Shown here: piece by piece, positions 34,040-43,239 of the stretch
Position numbering within the stretch: position 1 is the first letter of the stretch
How the letters are laid out: each line of letters begins with the position of its first letter
Source: Paenibacillus sp. JZ16
GTDB taxonomy: Bacteria; Bacillota; Bacilli; Paenibacillales; Paenibacillaceae
Length of the DNA: 64,000 bases
Reading direction: 5' to 3'
NCBI RefSeq assembly: GCF_015326965.1
Contig: NZ_CP017659.1
Location: 1,426,001-1,490,000, forward strand
Notes under the pieces: model-generated
What the model was told of the DNA's origin: nothing
Database searches by the model: none
Seen by the model: the letters and a program-made list of their open reading frames with translations, nothing else
Program-made: the position numbers and the translations under genes

Positions 34040-35307
34040 GCGCCCATCCCCCAATCATTGCTGACAATCCTTATATCCAACCCGCTTAGGCTGGCAAGCT
34101 GGCGAAAAAAGTGCCTGATCACATCACTCTCGACGATATTCCTGGCAAAGGTGATGGTAAGCTGGTCATTGATCGAACTGACGGCACAGTTCATTGGACT
34201 CTTGGCCGTAGGATACATCGTGGTTTCCATTGATTCGATATGCGCAGCCATACTCGCTGGGATATCGACTCGGCCCAGATTGGTAAGCGTAAGCGTTTTG
34301 GCTTCTTCACCGTAATGGTCGAACCCATAACGAATCGCCAGATCCTTCAATTTCAGCGGCGTGAATCGGGATATCAGGTTTTTCTCGTATTTCATGCTGC
34401 CGGCCATCGCTTGGGTTAGATTAGACTTCGTCGTTTTCTCTTTCATCTGTGCATGCACGATACCTTGTACCTCATCCAATGTCATGCCTTCCTTCATCTG
34501 TACGCCAATGTTAATGACCGCAAAAAAGTTGCGCAGGCTGCTCGAAGGAAATATTTTACGCAGGTTCACCGGCATGCTGATCACAATCGGCCGGTTATCG
34601 TTGTTGAAGGGCAACGTCGTCTCATAAACCGCCATAATCAAAATCGCTGTCAGGTAAGCGGTGAGCGTTACTCCCTTCTGCTTGGCCGCCCCATTCAGCC
34701 GCGAGGCGTGAATCATGCCGTGGATGACGTTGTGTCCATACGGCGAGAATCGGGTACCGGGAATTTGCAGGGCCTCCGGCATTCTGGAATCGGCCGTGGC
34801 CGATGTATAATGAGCTTTAAAGCTGTCTTGTGCCTCGGCATAGCGAGCAAATGAAGCTGGCGGCAAAATCAGACCTTCCTTGTCCTCTACGTTTTCGCCG
34901 AGCAGATATAAATACTGGAACACCAAGGTTTTGAGAAACTCCAGTGCCCCACCCCCGTCTGTTAGCGCATGAAAAATCTCCACGCTAATCTTGTTGCCAT
35001 GATATAAAACCCTCACCAAGCTTCCGCCCTCAGTCGAGAGAGCTGCAGGTGCACAAGGATAGGTGGATTCCGGTTCCACCATCAAACGCGTCTCCTTCTC
35101 CCGCAGAAATTTCCAGAACAGGCCATTTCTAAGCTCGACGTTTAATAGCGGGAATCTCTTCATTACGCTATCGAGCGCCTGCTGCAACACCGATGGCTCC
35201 ACATCACTTGTCAGCATCATGGACAACCGGTAGGTTGATGAGTTCTCCCTTCCTGCAACGGCGGGAAACAGCTTCCCGGCGTGGTCAAGTTTATACCATT
35301 CTTCCAT
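34036..35307 (-). CDS. Condensation-fold acyltransferase (alcohol-acetyltransferase-like)
   Basis: A 423-residue protein with the two-lobed chloramphenicol-acetyltransferase/condensation fold. The catalytic HxxxDGG-type motif is intact in IFHALTDGGGALEFL near residue 113. The second lobe has NLGRVDIP and ISMPVNLRKIF, similar to the DFGxG/NxR regions. Members esterify alcohols or glycolipids (PapA-like). It is translationally coupled to the DUF6320-like membrane protein, which suggests acylation of a membrane-associated alcohol or lipid. GAGGAGAGC precedes the ATG. The substrate is unknown. Confidence 0.82.
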   Translation of the reverse strand: MEEWYKLDHAGKLFPAVAGRENSSTYRLSMMLTSDVEPSVLQQALDSVMKRFPLLNVELRNGLFWKFLREKETRLMVEPESTYPCAPAALSTEGGSLVRVLYHGNKISVEIFHALTDGGGALEFLKTLVFQYLYLLGENVEDKEGLILPPASFARYAEAQDSFKAHYTSATADSRMPEALQIPGTRFSPYGHNVIHGMIHASRLNGAAKQKGVTLTAYLTAILIMAVYETTLPFNNDNRPIVISMPVNLRKIFPSSSLRNFFAVINIGVQMKEGMTLDEVQGIVHAQMKEKTTKSNLTQAMAGSMKYEKNLISRFTPLKLKDLAIRYGFDHYGEEAKTLTLTNLGRVDIPASMAAHIESMETTMYPTAKSPMNCAVSSINDQLTITFARNIVESDVIRHFFRQLASLSGLDIRIVSNDWGMGA

Positions 35308-35392
35308 CTGTTGCTCTCCTCATTTCTATTAGAACTCCCACTCAGCTGCAATTAACAGGTTTACCTTATGTACGTGGCAACGCCACTTTCAC

Positions 35393-36091
35393 TCAAGCTT
35401 CAACCGCAGCCGATACCAAGATGGCATGCCCCTCTTCATGTAAAGGCCGCTTATCCGCCATTGAAAATCGCTTCATCAACGATGAGCGGGTATGTATTAA
35501 CATCATGGGAACGAGTAATTCCGTTCTTCGATCAATCCGGTTCTTGCCATCCGGGTGCATCACGGATAACAGCATTCGCAGATAGGACGTGGTCAGCTTC
35601 TGGAACAAGTCCGGTTTCATCGCTTGATGCTCAAAACCAAGACCGTGCGTTAATCCACGGTGCAGCAAAGTAATCCCAACCAATGCGCTGACCTCGCTGA
35701 ACTCGGACCGATCTTCATATGCACGGCTAATCTGCAGCATGGACTTTCTTGCAAGTCTTGCTATTTTCAAAGCCGCACGATCCGGCCCTTCCGATCGGAT
35801 TAATTTGAGAATCGTTTCATTGTCCAAATGCAGCTCGCCTACCAAATCTCCATTCTGAATGACCGTTGAGTCCTCGCAGACGATGCGCTCTCCTCGATGC
35901 TTCTTAATCATGACTGTGCATATGCCAAATCGCGAGATATGCGAGCTGCGGAACCTGGAAATGAAGCTGAAGATACGTTCCCACATCATCCAGGAGCTTT
36001 GCATGACGGTTTTAAGTAATTTTCGCAGCAGATGGAACACCTCACTATTTTTTAGTTTGAAAATGTCATTCCATGATTCTCCAGTAATCAT
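35393..36091 (-). CDS. YkoP-like protein of unknown function
   Basis: A protein of up to 232 residues resembling Bacillus YkoP. The recognisable core begins near MWERIFSFISRFRSS and continues with GDLVGELHLDNE and LARKSMLQISRAYEDRSEF. The start is uncertain: the ATG at 36091 has no good ribosome site, and internal starts near residues 29-36 are possible. I cannot assign a function. It lies upstream of the acyltransferase operon (86-base gap), so an envelope-related role would fit, but this is weak inference. Confidence 0.65.
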   Translation of the reverse strand: MITGESWNDIFKLKNSEVFHLLRKLLKTVMQSSWMMWERIFSFISRFRSSHISRFGICTVMIKKHRGERIVCEDSTVIQNGDLVGELHLDNETILKLIRSEGPDRAALKIARLARKSMLQISRAYEDRSEFSEVSALVGITLLHRGLTHGLGFEHQAMKPDLFQKLTTSYLRMLLSVMHPDGKNRIDRRTELLVPMMLIHTRSSLMKRFSMADKRPLHEEGHAILVSAAVEA

Positions 36092-36216
36092 CCGTTAATT
36101 TCATCATAAAGAAGATCTGCACAAGTTCACACCGTCTCAGGTACAGAGTTGCTCTCGGTCTCAAGACGGAAATGCGGGTCAAAACAGTTGCTGGCTAGTG
36201 ACTTTGTATGCAAATC

Positions 36217-36250
36217 AGAACAACCTTTGGTCTGCACCAAAGGTTGTTCT
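36217..36250. terminator. Strong hairpin downstream of the TetR gene
   Basis: A perfect 15-bp stem (AGAACAACCTTTGGT/ACCAAAGGTTGTTCT) with a 4-base loop, but little T run on either side. It most likely ends the TetR transcript. Confidence 0.6.
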
Positions 36251-36276
36251 GCCTTAACGCTTATATCATCAACTCA

Positions 36277-36879
36277 TTAGCCTCTCTCTGTCCCAGAGTG
36301 CTCCGCTTTCCCTATCAATCCATAATAAAACAAGCGATCGATATCACGAAGCATGGTAGGGCTCGCTTGTGTAATGAATCCCGGTCGTGCCAGCGCCTCC
36401 TTAAACACTTGAATATAAAACAATGCCGCATCTATCGAAATTTCTGGATCAATAAAACCCTCCTGCTTGCCTTGCTCAATCAATTTCACAAAAAAGGGAA
36501 TCGTTCTCTCCTTGTAAAATGCCTCGATATACTCTTGAACAGACGGTTCATTGCTGATTTGAATAAAATCCGAGTTAATCTGATCCATGCTATTCATTCG
36601 TCCCCTCAGCAACAACTCCAATTTCTCCTGAAAAGGGATGGGCTTATCGAGCAGCTGCTCATACTCGTTCATGATATTACTCATATAATCGATATACGTC
36701 ATCCGGATAAGCTCTTCCTTGCTGCCAAAATAATTATATATGGAGACGGGGGACACGCGGGCGTGTTTGGAGATTTCTGCAATGCTTGTCTTTTCAGCTC
36801 CGTATTTCCTGATCAAATCGAAAGTTGCCTTCATAATCTGTTCTTTTTTCTTCACTGTGCGGAGTTGATAACCGTTCAT
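36277..36879 (-). CDS. TetR/AcrR-family transcriptional regulator
   Basis: A 200-residue repressor. The N-terminal helix-turn-helix is clear (IMKATFDLIRKYGAEKTSIAEISKHARVSPVSIYNYFGSKEEL), followed by an all-helical ligand domain. GAGAGGTGAG precedes the ATG. It is divergent from a cytochrome P450, with a 10-bp inverted repeat in the shared 147-base promoter region. It therefore probably represses the P450 and itself, and is induced by the P450 substrate. Confidence 0.9.
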   Translation of the reverse strand: MNGYQLRTVKKKEQIMKATFDLIRKYGAEKTSIAEISKHARVSPVSIYNYFGSKEELIRMTYIDYMSNIMNEYEQLLDKPIPFQEKLELLLRGRMNSMDQINSDFIQISNEPSVQEYIEAFYKERTIPFFVKLIEQGKQEGFIDPEISIDAALFYIQVFKEALARPGFITQASPTMLRDIDRLFYYGLIGKAEHSGTERG

Positions 36880-36930
36880 ATACTCACCTCTCGGATAAAA
36901 CTATACGGAATGTTTTGTAATAATGCAATT

Positions 36931-36988
36931 CATATATTTCAAAAATATCTTGATCATTTATTCTTGAAGGAATATTATGAAATATATG
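36931..36988. promoter_or_regulatory. Inverted repeat in the TetR/P450 intergenic region
   Basis: CATATATTTC at 36931-36940 and its exact complement GAAATATATG at 36979-36988 flank a 38-base centre. The arms are far apart for a single TetR dimer site, but could be two half-operators or overlapping divergent promoters. Confidence 0.35.
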
Positions 36989-37026
36989 AGTGATTTTATT
37001 ACAAATCATACAAAGGAAGTGTGATT

Positions 37027-38433
37027 ATGAACCGTATTCGTATTCCTGGACCCGACTCCGCCCTTGGCTGGAGGATCAATATGTTTCATTTCATCCGCAG
37101 TCCGTTCGCATTTCAGCAAACATTATTTGAACAGTATGGTAAGCTCGCTGCCCTGGGGAAAAGCCACAAGCCTTCATCTGTCTTTGCGTTTGGACCCGAT
37201 CTGAACCGTCAAATCCTATCCAATCCGAACTTTTTCGAGATGAGCACGGCTCTTGTCAAAATACCCAAAGACACCGTAATGGGGGATTTATTCTATCATA
37301 ATCTTCTATTGATGAGCGGCGAAAAGCACAAACAGCACCGTCGCCTGATCCAGCCCGCCTTTCTGCATGGGCAAATTGAAAAATACGGTCAGGACATGGC
37401 ATCCATAACGGAACTATTGGCAGACGAATGGAGAGGACGTACCCGGATTGACATCAACACCGAAATGAAAAAGTTAACGCAGCGCATCGCCCTTAAGACA
37501 TTATTCGGTGTTCATCATACTGAAATGATGGACTCCATGGGGATGCTGATCAATCGGTTTACGAAGTCTTTTTTGCTTACCACCCTCGCTCCCATTAATC
37601 TTCCCTTCACACCATATCGTCGATCTCTTCGTATTGCACAACAGCTTAATACTCAAATTCGGTCCATGATCCATGAGAAGCGGCAGGAGTCAGATGCAAC
37701 GGATGTGCTAGCCGCACTAATTAGAGGACATGATGAGGATGATTTTGCATTATCGGATGAGGAATTAGTCGGGCATGCATTCTCAATCTATACAGCTGGT
37801 CATGAAACCACTGCAAATGCGTTGACTTGGACATTTTTTCTGCTGATACAGCACCCGGACATTTATGCGAACGTAATGGAGGAATTAAACGCCGTGATGA
37901 GTGGAAACCATCCGACTCGGGAGGAACTGAGCCGACTCTCCCTGCTGGACCATGTGGTTAAAGAGAGTCTTCGTTTACTTCCTCCAGCAAGCATCGGCAC
38001 CCGCATTACGGCTGCGCCTTGTGAGTTGAATGGTTATGCCCTTCCGGCGGGAACGAATATCTTTTTTAGTCAATTCATTACCCATCGTCTCCCGGAGCTT
38101 TACGAGAGTCCGAATCAATTCAAACCGCATCGATGGGAGACCATTAAACCTTCCGCATACGAATTCTTACCATTCAGCGCAGGGCCTCATATGTGTATAG
38201 GCTGGCACTTCGCCATGCAAGAACTTAAGATTGTCCTTGCTGTTCTTCTTCAACGATATCAATTTTCATTAGTCCATAATGCCAAAATCACACCGAATCT
38301 GATGATGCGACCCGTTCACGGCATGCCTCTACGTATAACTTTGAAGAACGGCAAATTTGAACGGGTTGACGTACGTGGTACCATTCATCGGCTTATCGAA
38401 TATGGAGTAGATCCTGCTCCCCTTCAAAAATAA
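37027..38433 (+). CDS. Cytochrome P450
   Basis: A 468-residue P450 monooxygenase, soluble. The I-helix oxygen-activation motif AGHETTANAL is near residue 256, the K-helix ExxR is in VKESLRLLPP near 312, and the heme-binding loop FSAGPHMCIGWHF has the ligand Cys near 390. No reductase is fused, so ferredoxin or flavodoxin partners from elsewhere are required. AGGAAG precedes the ATG at 37027; a GTG two codons earlier is too close. The substrate is unknown; fatty acids or terpenoids are common for Bacillales members of this layout. It is divergent from a TetR regulator. Confidence 0.92.
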   Translation: MNRIRIPGPDSALGWRINMFHFIRSPFAFQQTLFEQYGKLAALGKSHKPSSVFAFGPDLNRQILSNPNFFEMSTALVKIPKDTVMGDLFYHNLLLMSGEKHKQHRRLIQPAFLHGQIEKYGQDMASITELLADEWRGRTRIDINTEMKKLTQRIALKTLFGVHHTEMMDSMGMLINRFTKSFLLTTLAPINLPFTPYRRSLRIAQQLNTQIRSMIHEKRQESDATDVLAALIRGHDEDDFALSDEELVGHAFSIYTAGHETTANALTWTFFLLIQHPDIYANVMEELNAVMSGNHPTREELSRLSLLDHVVKESLRLLPPASIGTRITAAPCELNGYALPAGTNIFFSQFITHRLPELYESPNQFKPHRWETIKPSAYEFLPFSAGPHMCIGWHFAMQELKIVLAVLLQRYQFSLVHNAKITPNLMMRPVHGMPLRITLKNGKFERVDVRGTIHRLIEYGVDPAPLQK

Positions 38434-38588
38434 TAACCTGCCACGTCTCTGACATCGGTTCTAATCGATTTTTTTCGTAATATTAAAAAGTAAGCGCTTC
38501 ATATTGACGCAAAATGTTTGCTCACAGGATAAGCAAGCCATTGTAACTGCCGTAGAGTCCATTAGGTTTACATCATACTGACAAGGAT

Positions 38589-40988
38589 GTGACTACAAAA
38601 ATGCTTTCACATTTACGTAGGTGCGGGCTTTTGTTGCTGGCGGCAGTTCTGATTTCTACAATCTGTATCCCGCCTCCCCACGTTAAGGCAGCAGCGTTAA
38701 TTACTATTGATTCTCATCAGGACGGACAAACGCTTCAACCGGGTGTGGCTGAGTTATCCGGAACCTACTCCGGCGTGTATGAACTTCAGCTCATCGTTAA
38801 CGGTGCATTTGTGACGGATGTTCAGATGGATGACCCGAATGGCGATGACAGTGGATCTTGGTCCTACAAACTGGATACAAGTCAGTTGGACGGTCCCGTC
38901 GAAATGGTCCTTAAAGGAAATGATGCGGTTACGCGTTATGGTATCTGGTCCCCTTGGATTCACCTTAATATCGATAATCCTGCAGCTCATATCCCGGAAG
39001 TGCAGATTACCAGCCCAAGCGAGCATACGTTGCAGCGCAACAAAATGGATATTCACATATCTGCAGCGGGTAAAAATCCGATAGCCCAAGTTGAGCTCCG
39101 CATCAACGGAGGCGATTGGCTGCAGGTCTCCCCTGCCAAAAACGGATATAAATATACATTCGATTCGCGTCAATCCCCTCACCAGGTTCACAGCCTGGAG
39201 GCAAGAGCAACCGATTCTTACGGCAATACAGGCTATAGCCTTACGGTCTATGCAAGAACAGGGGGGAGGCCTCCGGCTAACCAAGGCAAACATCCCGCGA
39301 CGGTTACGGATGCTGTCTATATGGATCTTGCCAACTCAACTCCCGTTAACGTAATAAATGATGTATACGATCCCTCCGCGACGAATCCTGAAACGGTGAC
39401 CAGCAACGCCTATGACCCGGACCCGCTGCCGGATCAGGATCGTGCGATCTGGATCTGGGAAAATGCTTCCTACCCACTAGTACTGAATCCAAATTCCCGA
39501 GCGACCCTCTCTTCCATGGCGAAGGATACAACCACCTTTAATCAACGTCCGATTACAACGCTTTATTTGGCTGTAGGGCAATATGACGGAGCAAAAATGC
39601 TGGAGGATCATCGAAGTGAGGTTCAACAATTCATCGAGTGGGCTCACTCTCAAGGTTTCTATGTTCAAGCGTTGATCGCCGGCGGCACCTCCCCACCTTA
39701 CTTCGGAGCCTATAGTCGGTATCAGACTCAAGCCGTAAGAGAATTTGAGCAAATCTTGAATTACAATTTGGCTTCCGGCGAAACGGCTCGCTTTGATGGC
39801 GTGAACCTGGATACCGAACCGTATATCCTGCCGGATTTCAAAACAGCAAAGCCTTCTGTTCAGATTCAGTACCTGGATATGCTGCAGCTTCTGATGGAAC
39901 GTAAACAGGCATCGGGCCTTACCTTGTCCGTCGGCGCGGCAATTCCAAGATGGTACGATACTTCTGCTGACGCCAGCAATATCTCATGGAACGGAAAGAC
40001 GAAATGGCTGTCTGAGCATATTCAGGACACGGCCGATTATATCTCGATCATGAATTACCGCGATCAAGCCGATGGCAGCGCCGGCATTATCGCACAAGCG
40101 CTAAACGAGCTGGCTTATGCAAATACGATCGGCAAACCGAAGTCGGTTGTGATCGGAGTCGAGACGAAGGACATCGCCGATGGCGGGGATCCGGAAACCA
40201 TCAGCTTCCATGAAGAAGGTCGAACTTATATGGAGCAGGAGTTAAACAAGGTTTATGATGCTTTTCTGAACGATTCAGCGTTTGGAGGCATTGCTCTCCA
40301 TCACTACTCCTCGATCGTTGATTTTCCAAGCGAATGGGGACCTGGCGGCTACGCATGGCAGCCTCCTGCTGACCATGAACCGCCAAGCACAGTCAGTGGA
40401 GCAACAGCGGCCACGTTTGATTTTCAACGGATTAATATTACTTACAATATGGCGATGGACAACACCGCAGTAAATGCATATCGGATCTACCGCGGTACCG
40501 AAGCCGACTTTGAGATCGGGCCCGCTACTTACGCCGGAATCTCTAAAGGACTTTCATATAAAGATACCGGGCTGCTGCCGAACACCACCTATTATTATAA
40601 AATCACGGCGGTCGATATCAGCGGCAATGAAGGAGCTCCCAGCGCGGGTGCCTCAGCAACAACAGCGCCATCCACAATGAAACCGATGGTCATTGATCAG
40701 ATGACCATCACCTATTCTGCCGGTATCGCCAGAGTAACCATGCAGATGGTCGATAAGGAAACAAGTCTTCCTGTTTCAGCCAAAATCAGCGGACGGTTCA
40801 CCCATATGGCAGGCAAATATGTTAATGCCGCGACAACTGCGGACGGCGTGTTCCAATCGCAGTCTGAGCTCATCTCCGTATCCCAAGGCGAGATCGGCTT
40901 CCTGCCACGGCGCATCATGGCCGACTCCTATTACTGGGCCAGTGCTTATGACCAACTCCCGTACCCGACGGTGATATGGGAGCCTTGA
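38589..40988 (+). CDS. Secreted multidomain protein with GH18-like barrel and fibronectin III domain
   Basis: A 799-residue exported protein. The signal peptide (residues ~5-37; GLLLLAAVLISTICIPPP...KAA) is followed by two Ig-like beta domains (~40-220). A TIM-barrel-like region (~280-590) has FDGVNLDTEPY near 403-410, which resembles the GH18 DGxDxDxE motif but with Asn for the first inner Asp. A fibronectin III domain (~600-695) and a short C-terminal beta domain complete it. The start is either the GTG at 38589 or the ATG at 38601; both are near AAGGAT. It is convergent with a true GH18 chitinase, so glycan degradation is likely. Confidence 0.75.
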   Translation: MTTKMLSHLRRCGLLLLAAVLISTICIPPPHVKAAALITIDSHQDGQTLQPGVAELSGTYSGVYELQLIVNGAFVTDVQMDDPNGDDSGSWSYKLDTSQLDGPVEMVLKGNDAVTRYGIWSPWIHLNIDNPAAHIPEVQITSPSEHTLQRNKMDIHISAAGKNPIAQVELRINGGDWLQVSPAKNGYKYTFDSRQSPHQVHSLEARATDSYGNTGYSLTVYARTGGRPPANQGKHPATVTDAVYMDLANSTPVNVINDVYDPSATNPETVTSNAYDPDPLPDQDRAIWIWENASYPLVLNPNSRATLSSMAKDTTTFNQRPITTLYLAVGQYDGAKMLEDHRSEVQQFIEWAHSQGFYVQALIAGGTSPPYFGAYSRYQTQAVREFEQILNYNLASGETARFDGVNLDTEPYILPDFKTAKPSVQIQYLDMLQLLMERKQASGLTLSVGAAIPRWYDTSADASNISWNGKTKWLSEHIQDTADYISIMNYRDQADGSAGIIAQALNELAYANTIGKPKSVVIGVETKDIADGGDPETISFHEEGRTYMEQELNKVYDAFLNDSAFGGIALHHYSSIVDFPSEWGPGGYAWQPPADHEPPSTVSGATAATFDFQRINITYNMAMDNTAVNAYRIYRGTEADFEIGPATYAGISKGLSYKDTGLLPNTTYYYKITAVDISGNEGAPSAGASATTAPSTMKPMVIDQMTITYSAGIARVTMQMVDKETSLPVSAKISGRFTHMAGKYVNAATTADGVFQSQSELISVSQGEIGFLPRRIMADSYYWASAYDQLPYPTVIWEP

Positions 40989-41127
40989 GATTCAGATATA
41001 CAGCGATTCAGAATACAGCAATACGTATGCAGATCATGCCTCCGAGATCCCTGTTGCCCCCAGATTTCTTAAGATCCTATGACAAGGTTGAAATCAGGGG
41101 ACAAAGGGGACCGCTTTGCTTCTACAG

Positions 41128-41151
41128 CATGATTCCGCCTTCTCCGTTGGA
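41128..41151. repeat. 24-bp repeat, copy 1
   Basis: CATGATTCCGCCTTCTCCGTTGGA-type sequence. A second copy with one mismatch lies at 43111-43134, so the pair brackets the chitinase gene. The origin is unknown. Confidence 0.55.
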
Positions 41152-41166
41152 GAAAGGAAACCAGAC

Positions 41167-41222
41167 AAAAACCTCTCTTAATAATGAAGGTGTATACCGC
41201 CACATATCAAAGAGAGGTTTTC
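41167..41222. terminator. Terminator between convergent secreted-protein genes
   Basis: Stem AAAACCTCTCT/AGAGAGGTTTT with a ~33-base loop, T-rich on both strands (TTTTTGTC on minus, TTTTCTTGTTTT on plus). It can end both transcripts. Confidence 0.7.
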
Positions 41223-41267
41223 TTGTTTTATAAAAAATCTACTTAAGTTGTACAAATATCATTCATG

Positions 41268-42728
41268 TTAAGGCAGCGTGTTCAAGAATGGTTTCACTGT
41301 TTTGGCAAGCGTGTAATTCGTGGTCGTATCCCAGTTAATGGACCAAGTCATCGCTCCCCGTATATCGGGGTATTTAGCAACCGGTTTATAACTTCCACAG
41401 CTGTTTCCGGTTGCTAGACAATTTAGGGCATTATTTACGACGGTTGGAGAAACATATCCGCCTCCAGCTGCTGCTGAGGTAGCAGGTACTCCTAATCCCA
41501 ATTGGGAAGGTGATACCCACTGCAGCGTTAAGTCCGAAAGTGCCGTCAGGAAATCAACCGTGCCTTGGGAATAGCATTTACCGTCACGGCCTAGCATGCA
41601 TCCAGAATTATAATACTGGACGTTAATTACCGTTGTTATATCCTTCAGATTGTTATAAAGCTGCATATAGGAGGTATTTGGATTCTGCATGTCTATCGTT
41701 TGGGGAGCCATCGTCAGAACAAAATCATTTCCTACTTTTTGCTTCAGTTGGCGGATCGCATTGGTTAAATTAGGTACATTCATGCCATGCTCCAGATCGA
41801 TGTCTATCCCATCAAGCCCAAATTGAGTGATGATGCCGTACATGCTGTTCACAAAGTTCGTTACATTCGGGGATGGATTATTCAAATTAATGTTCCCCAA
41901 TTCCCCTCCAATGGATATGATGACCTTCTTGCCTTGAGCGCGTTTGGCCTGAATATCCGCAATCAGTTCGGCATTCGTGTACCCGCCAAGGGCTGCGGAT
42001 AGCGCAGAATCTACAGTGAAAGTGACACCACCAGGGTTAGCAGGATCCATCTCGGCAAACGCTAACACAATGATGTCGTACTGATCAGGTATATCTCTCA
42101 CTTTTAACTTGCTCGCACCATTAACAAAGTTCTGCCAGTACCCTGTCAATATATGCTTCGTCGGCTGGGGACCTCCTGTTCCCTCTGAAGTGGTTGCATT
42201 CACGATCGCACTGGCAGGCGAAAGGTTGCCGGCAGCATCCTTAGCAATGACCTTAAAAGAATATGTCGTGTTCGGTGAAAGACCCGTTATTGTCGCTGTC
42301 GTACCGGCAACAGAAACGGCAATGGATGTGCCTTGGTATACATCATATCCTGTCACGCCTACATTGTCCGTAGATGCCTGCCAGGATAAAGTAACGCTTG
42401 AAGAAGTGACTGCGCTTACAATTACATTCGTAGGCGTTGTCGGGGCTGCAGTATCATTACCTCCACCACCTTGAACAAACTGCCACAATGCAGGCACATT
42501 GGGCGGTTCCCATCCGGGTAATGAGGTATGAGCTTGAATAGCCTTATATGCTTTCCCATCGTACGTTACGTTGTCGTTAACGGCATAAGATACATTGGGT
42601 GCCCAAGCGCCCCGGTCTGCTGCAGACACCTCAAGTGGAAAAAAGTTCAACACCATAGACACGACAACCAATAAAGGCAACATCATCACTCTCGATTTGT
42701 CCAGCACTCTGAATAAACCCTTTTTCAT
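41268..42728 (-). CDS. Secreted chitinase, CBM5/12 + fibronectin III + GH18
   Basis: A 486-residue exported endochitinase-type enzyme. The signal peptide (residues ~1-37) is followed by a CBM5/12 chitin-binding domain (WAPNVSYAVNDNVTYDGKAYKAIQAH, ending in LWQFV), a fibronectin III domain (~95-182; LSWQASTDNVGVTGYDVY) and a GH18 barrel (~190-486). The catalytic motif DGIDIDLE is intact near 305-312, and the order matches Bacillus ChiD-type enzymes. It cleaves beta-1,4-GlcNAc polymers outside the cell. It is monocistronic, with a terminator on its 3' side. Confidence 0.93.
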   Translation of the reverse strand: MKKGLFRVLDKSRVMMLPLLVVVSMVLNFFPLEVSAADRGAWAPNVSYAVNDNVTYDGKAYKAIQAHTSLPGWEPPNVPALWQFVQGGGGNDTAAPTTPTNVIVSAVTSSSVTLSWQASTDNVGVTGYDVYQGTSIAVSVAGTTATITGLSPNTTYSFKVIAKDAAGNLSPASAIVNATTSEGTGGPQPTKHILTGYWQNFVNGASKLKVRDIPDQYDIIVLAFAEMDPANPGGVTFTVDSALSAALGGYTNAELIADIQAKRAQGKKVIISIGGELGNINLNNPSPNVTNFVNSMYGIITQFGLDGIDIDLEHGMNVPNLTNAIRQLKQKVGNDFVLTMAPQTIDMQNPNTSYMQLYNNLKDITTVINVQYYNSGCMLGRDGKCYSQGTVDFLTALSDLTLQWVSPSQLGLGVPATSAAAGGGYVSPTVVNNALNCLATGNSCGSYKPVAKYPDIRGAMTWSINWDTTTNYTLAKTVKPFLNTLP

Positions 42729-43010
42729 CCATTAATCCCTCCTCAAAAAATAAATTGATCATTCAGCTTCAGCCTAACTTGCGTAAGACGACATCACCTC
42801 CCTTATGAAATCTTCTTGTTAATTCTTTAAATCCAGATCGATGTATTTCACTTACTCAATTATGATTCATTTACATATTTCGTAAGTTGATTTATATGTA
42901 AAAAATTTACTTTATATGTTAATTATTATCAATAGCTCGGAAGGATCAATCTGTGTATGTAAGAAGATTTTCAAACAAGATATGCCTAAGACTAGGCAAC
43001 ACAAAAACAA

Positions 43011-43042
43011 CCGTCCTCCTTGTAATGTGTTCAGGAGAACGG
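43011..43042 (-). terminator. Possible terminator downstream of the YdcF-like gene
   Basis: CCGTCCTCC pairs imperfectly with GGAGAACGG and is followed by TTGTTTTTG on the minus strand, ~200 bases past the stop. Confidence 0.45.
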
Positions 43043-43110
43043 CCGCTTTGATCATTGTATGTAATGTTGTACTGACCCAACTCCTCGAGAAGCTGCACTA
43101 CGCATGCGAT

Positions 43111-43134
43111 CATGCTTCCGCCTTCTCCGTTGGA
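43111..43134. repeat. 24-bp repeat, copy 2
   Basis: Matches 41128-41151 at 23 of 24 positions in the same orientation. Flanking sequences are unrelated by eye. Confidence 0.55.
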
Positions 43135-43239
43135 ATTTGGAAGGCATGTACCACGCACCAGCATTTGACCTCTTCGCCATCAGGTAAACAGTCAGTTCAG
43201 TGTTGTATTCACATTGTAAAGCCTGCCTTGCGATTATTT

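Larger units (their letters stand above)
42729..43239. other. Gene-free stretch upstream of the chitinase
   Basis: About 510 bases without a supportable gene. It holds the chitinase promoter region, a very AT-rich segment (42830-42930), a hairpin at 43011-43042 that can end the YdcF-like transcript, and a 24-bp repeat copy at 43111-43134. Open frames here look like shadows. Confidence 0.5.

Noticed and set aside
38489..38502. Possible cre-like AGTAAGCGCTTCAT before the 799-aa secreted protein
   Set aside because: The core AAGCGCTT fits, but the outer positions do not match the CcpA consensus, unlike the site at 29851.
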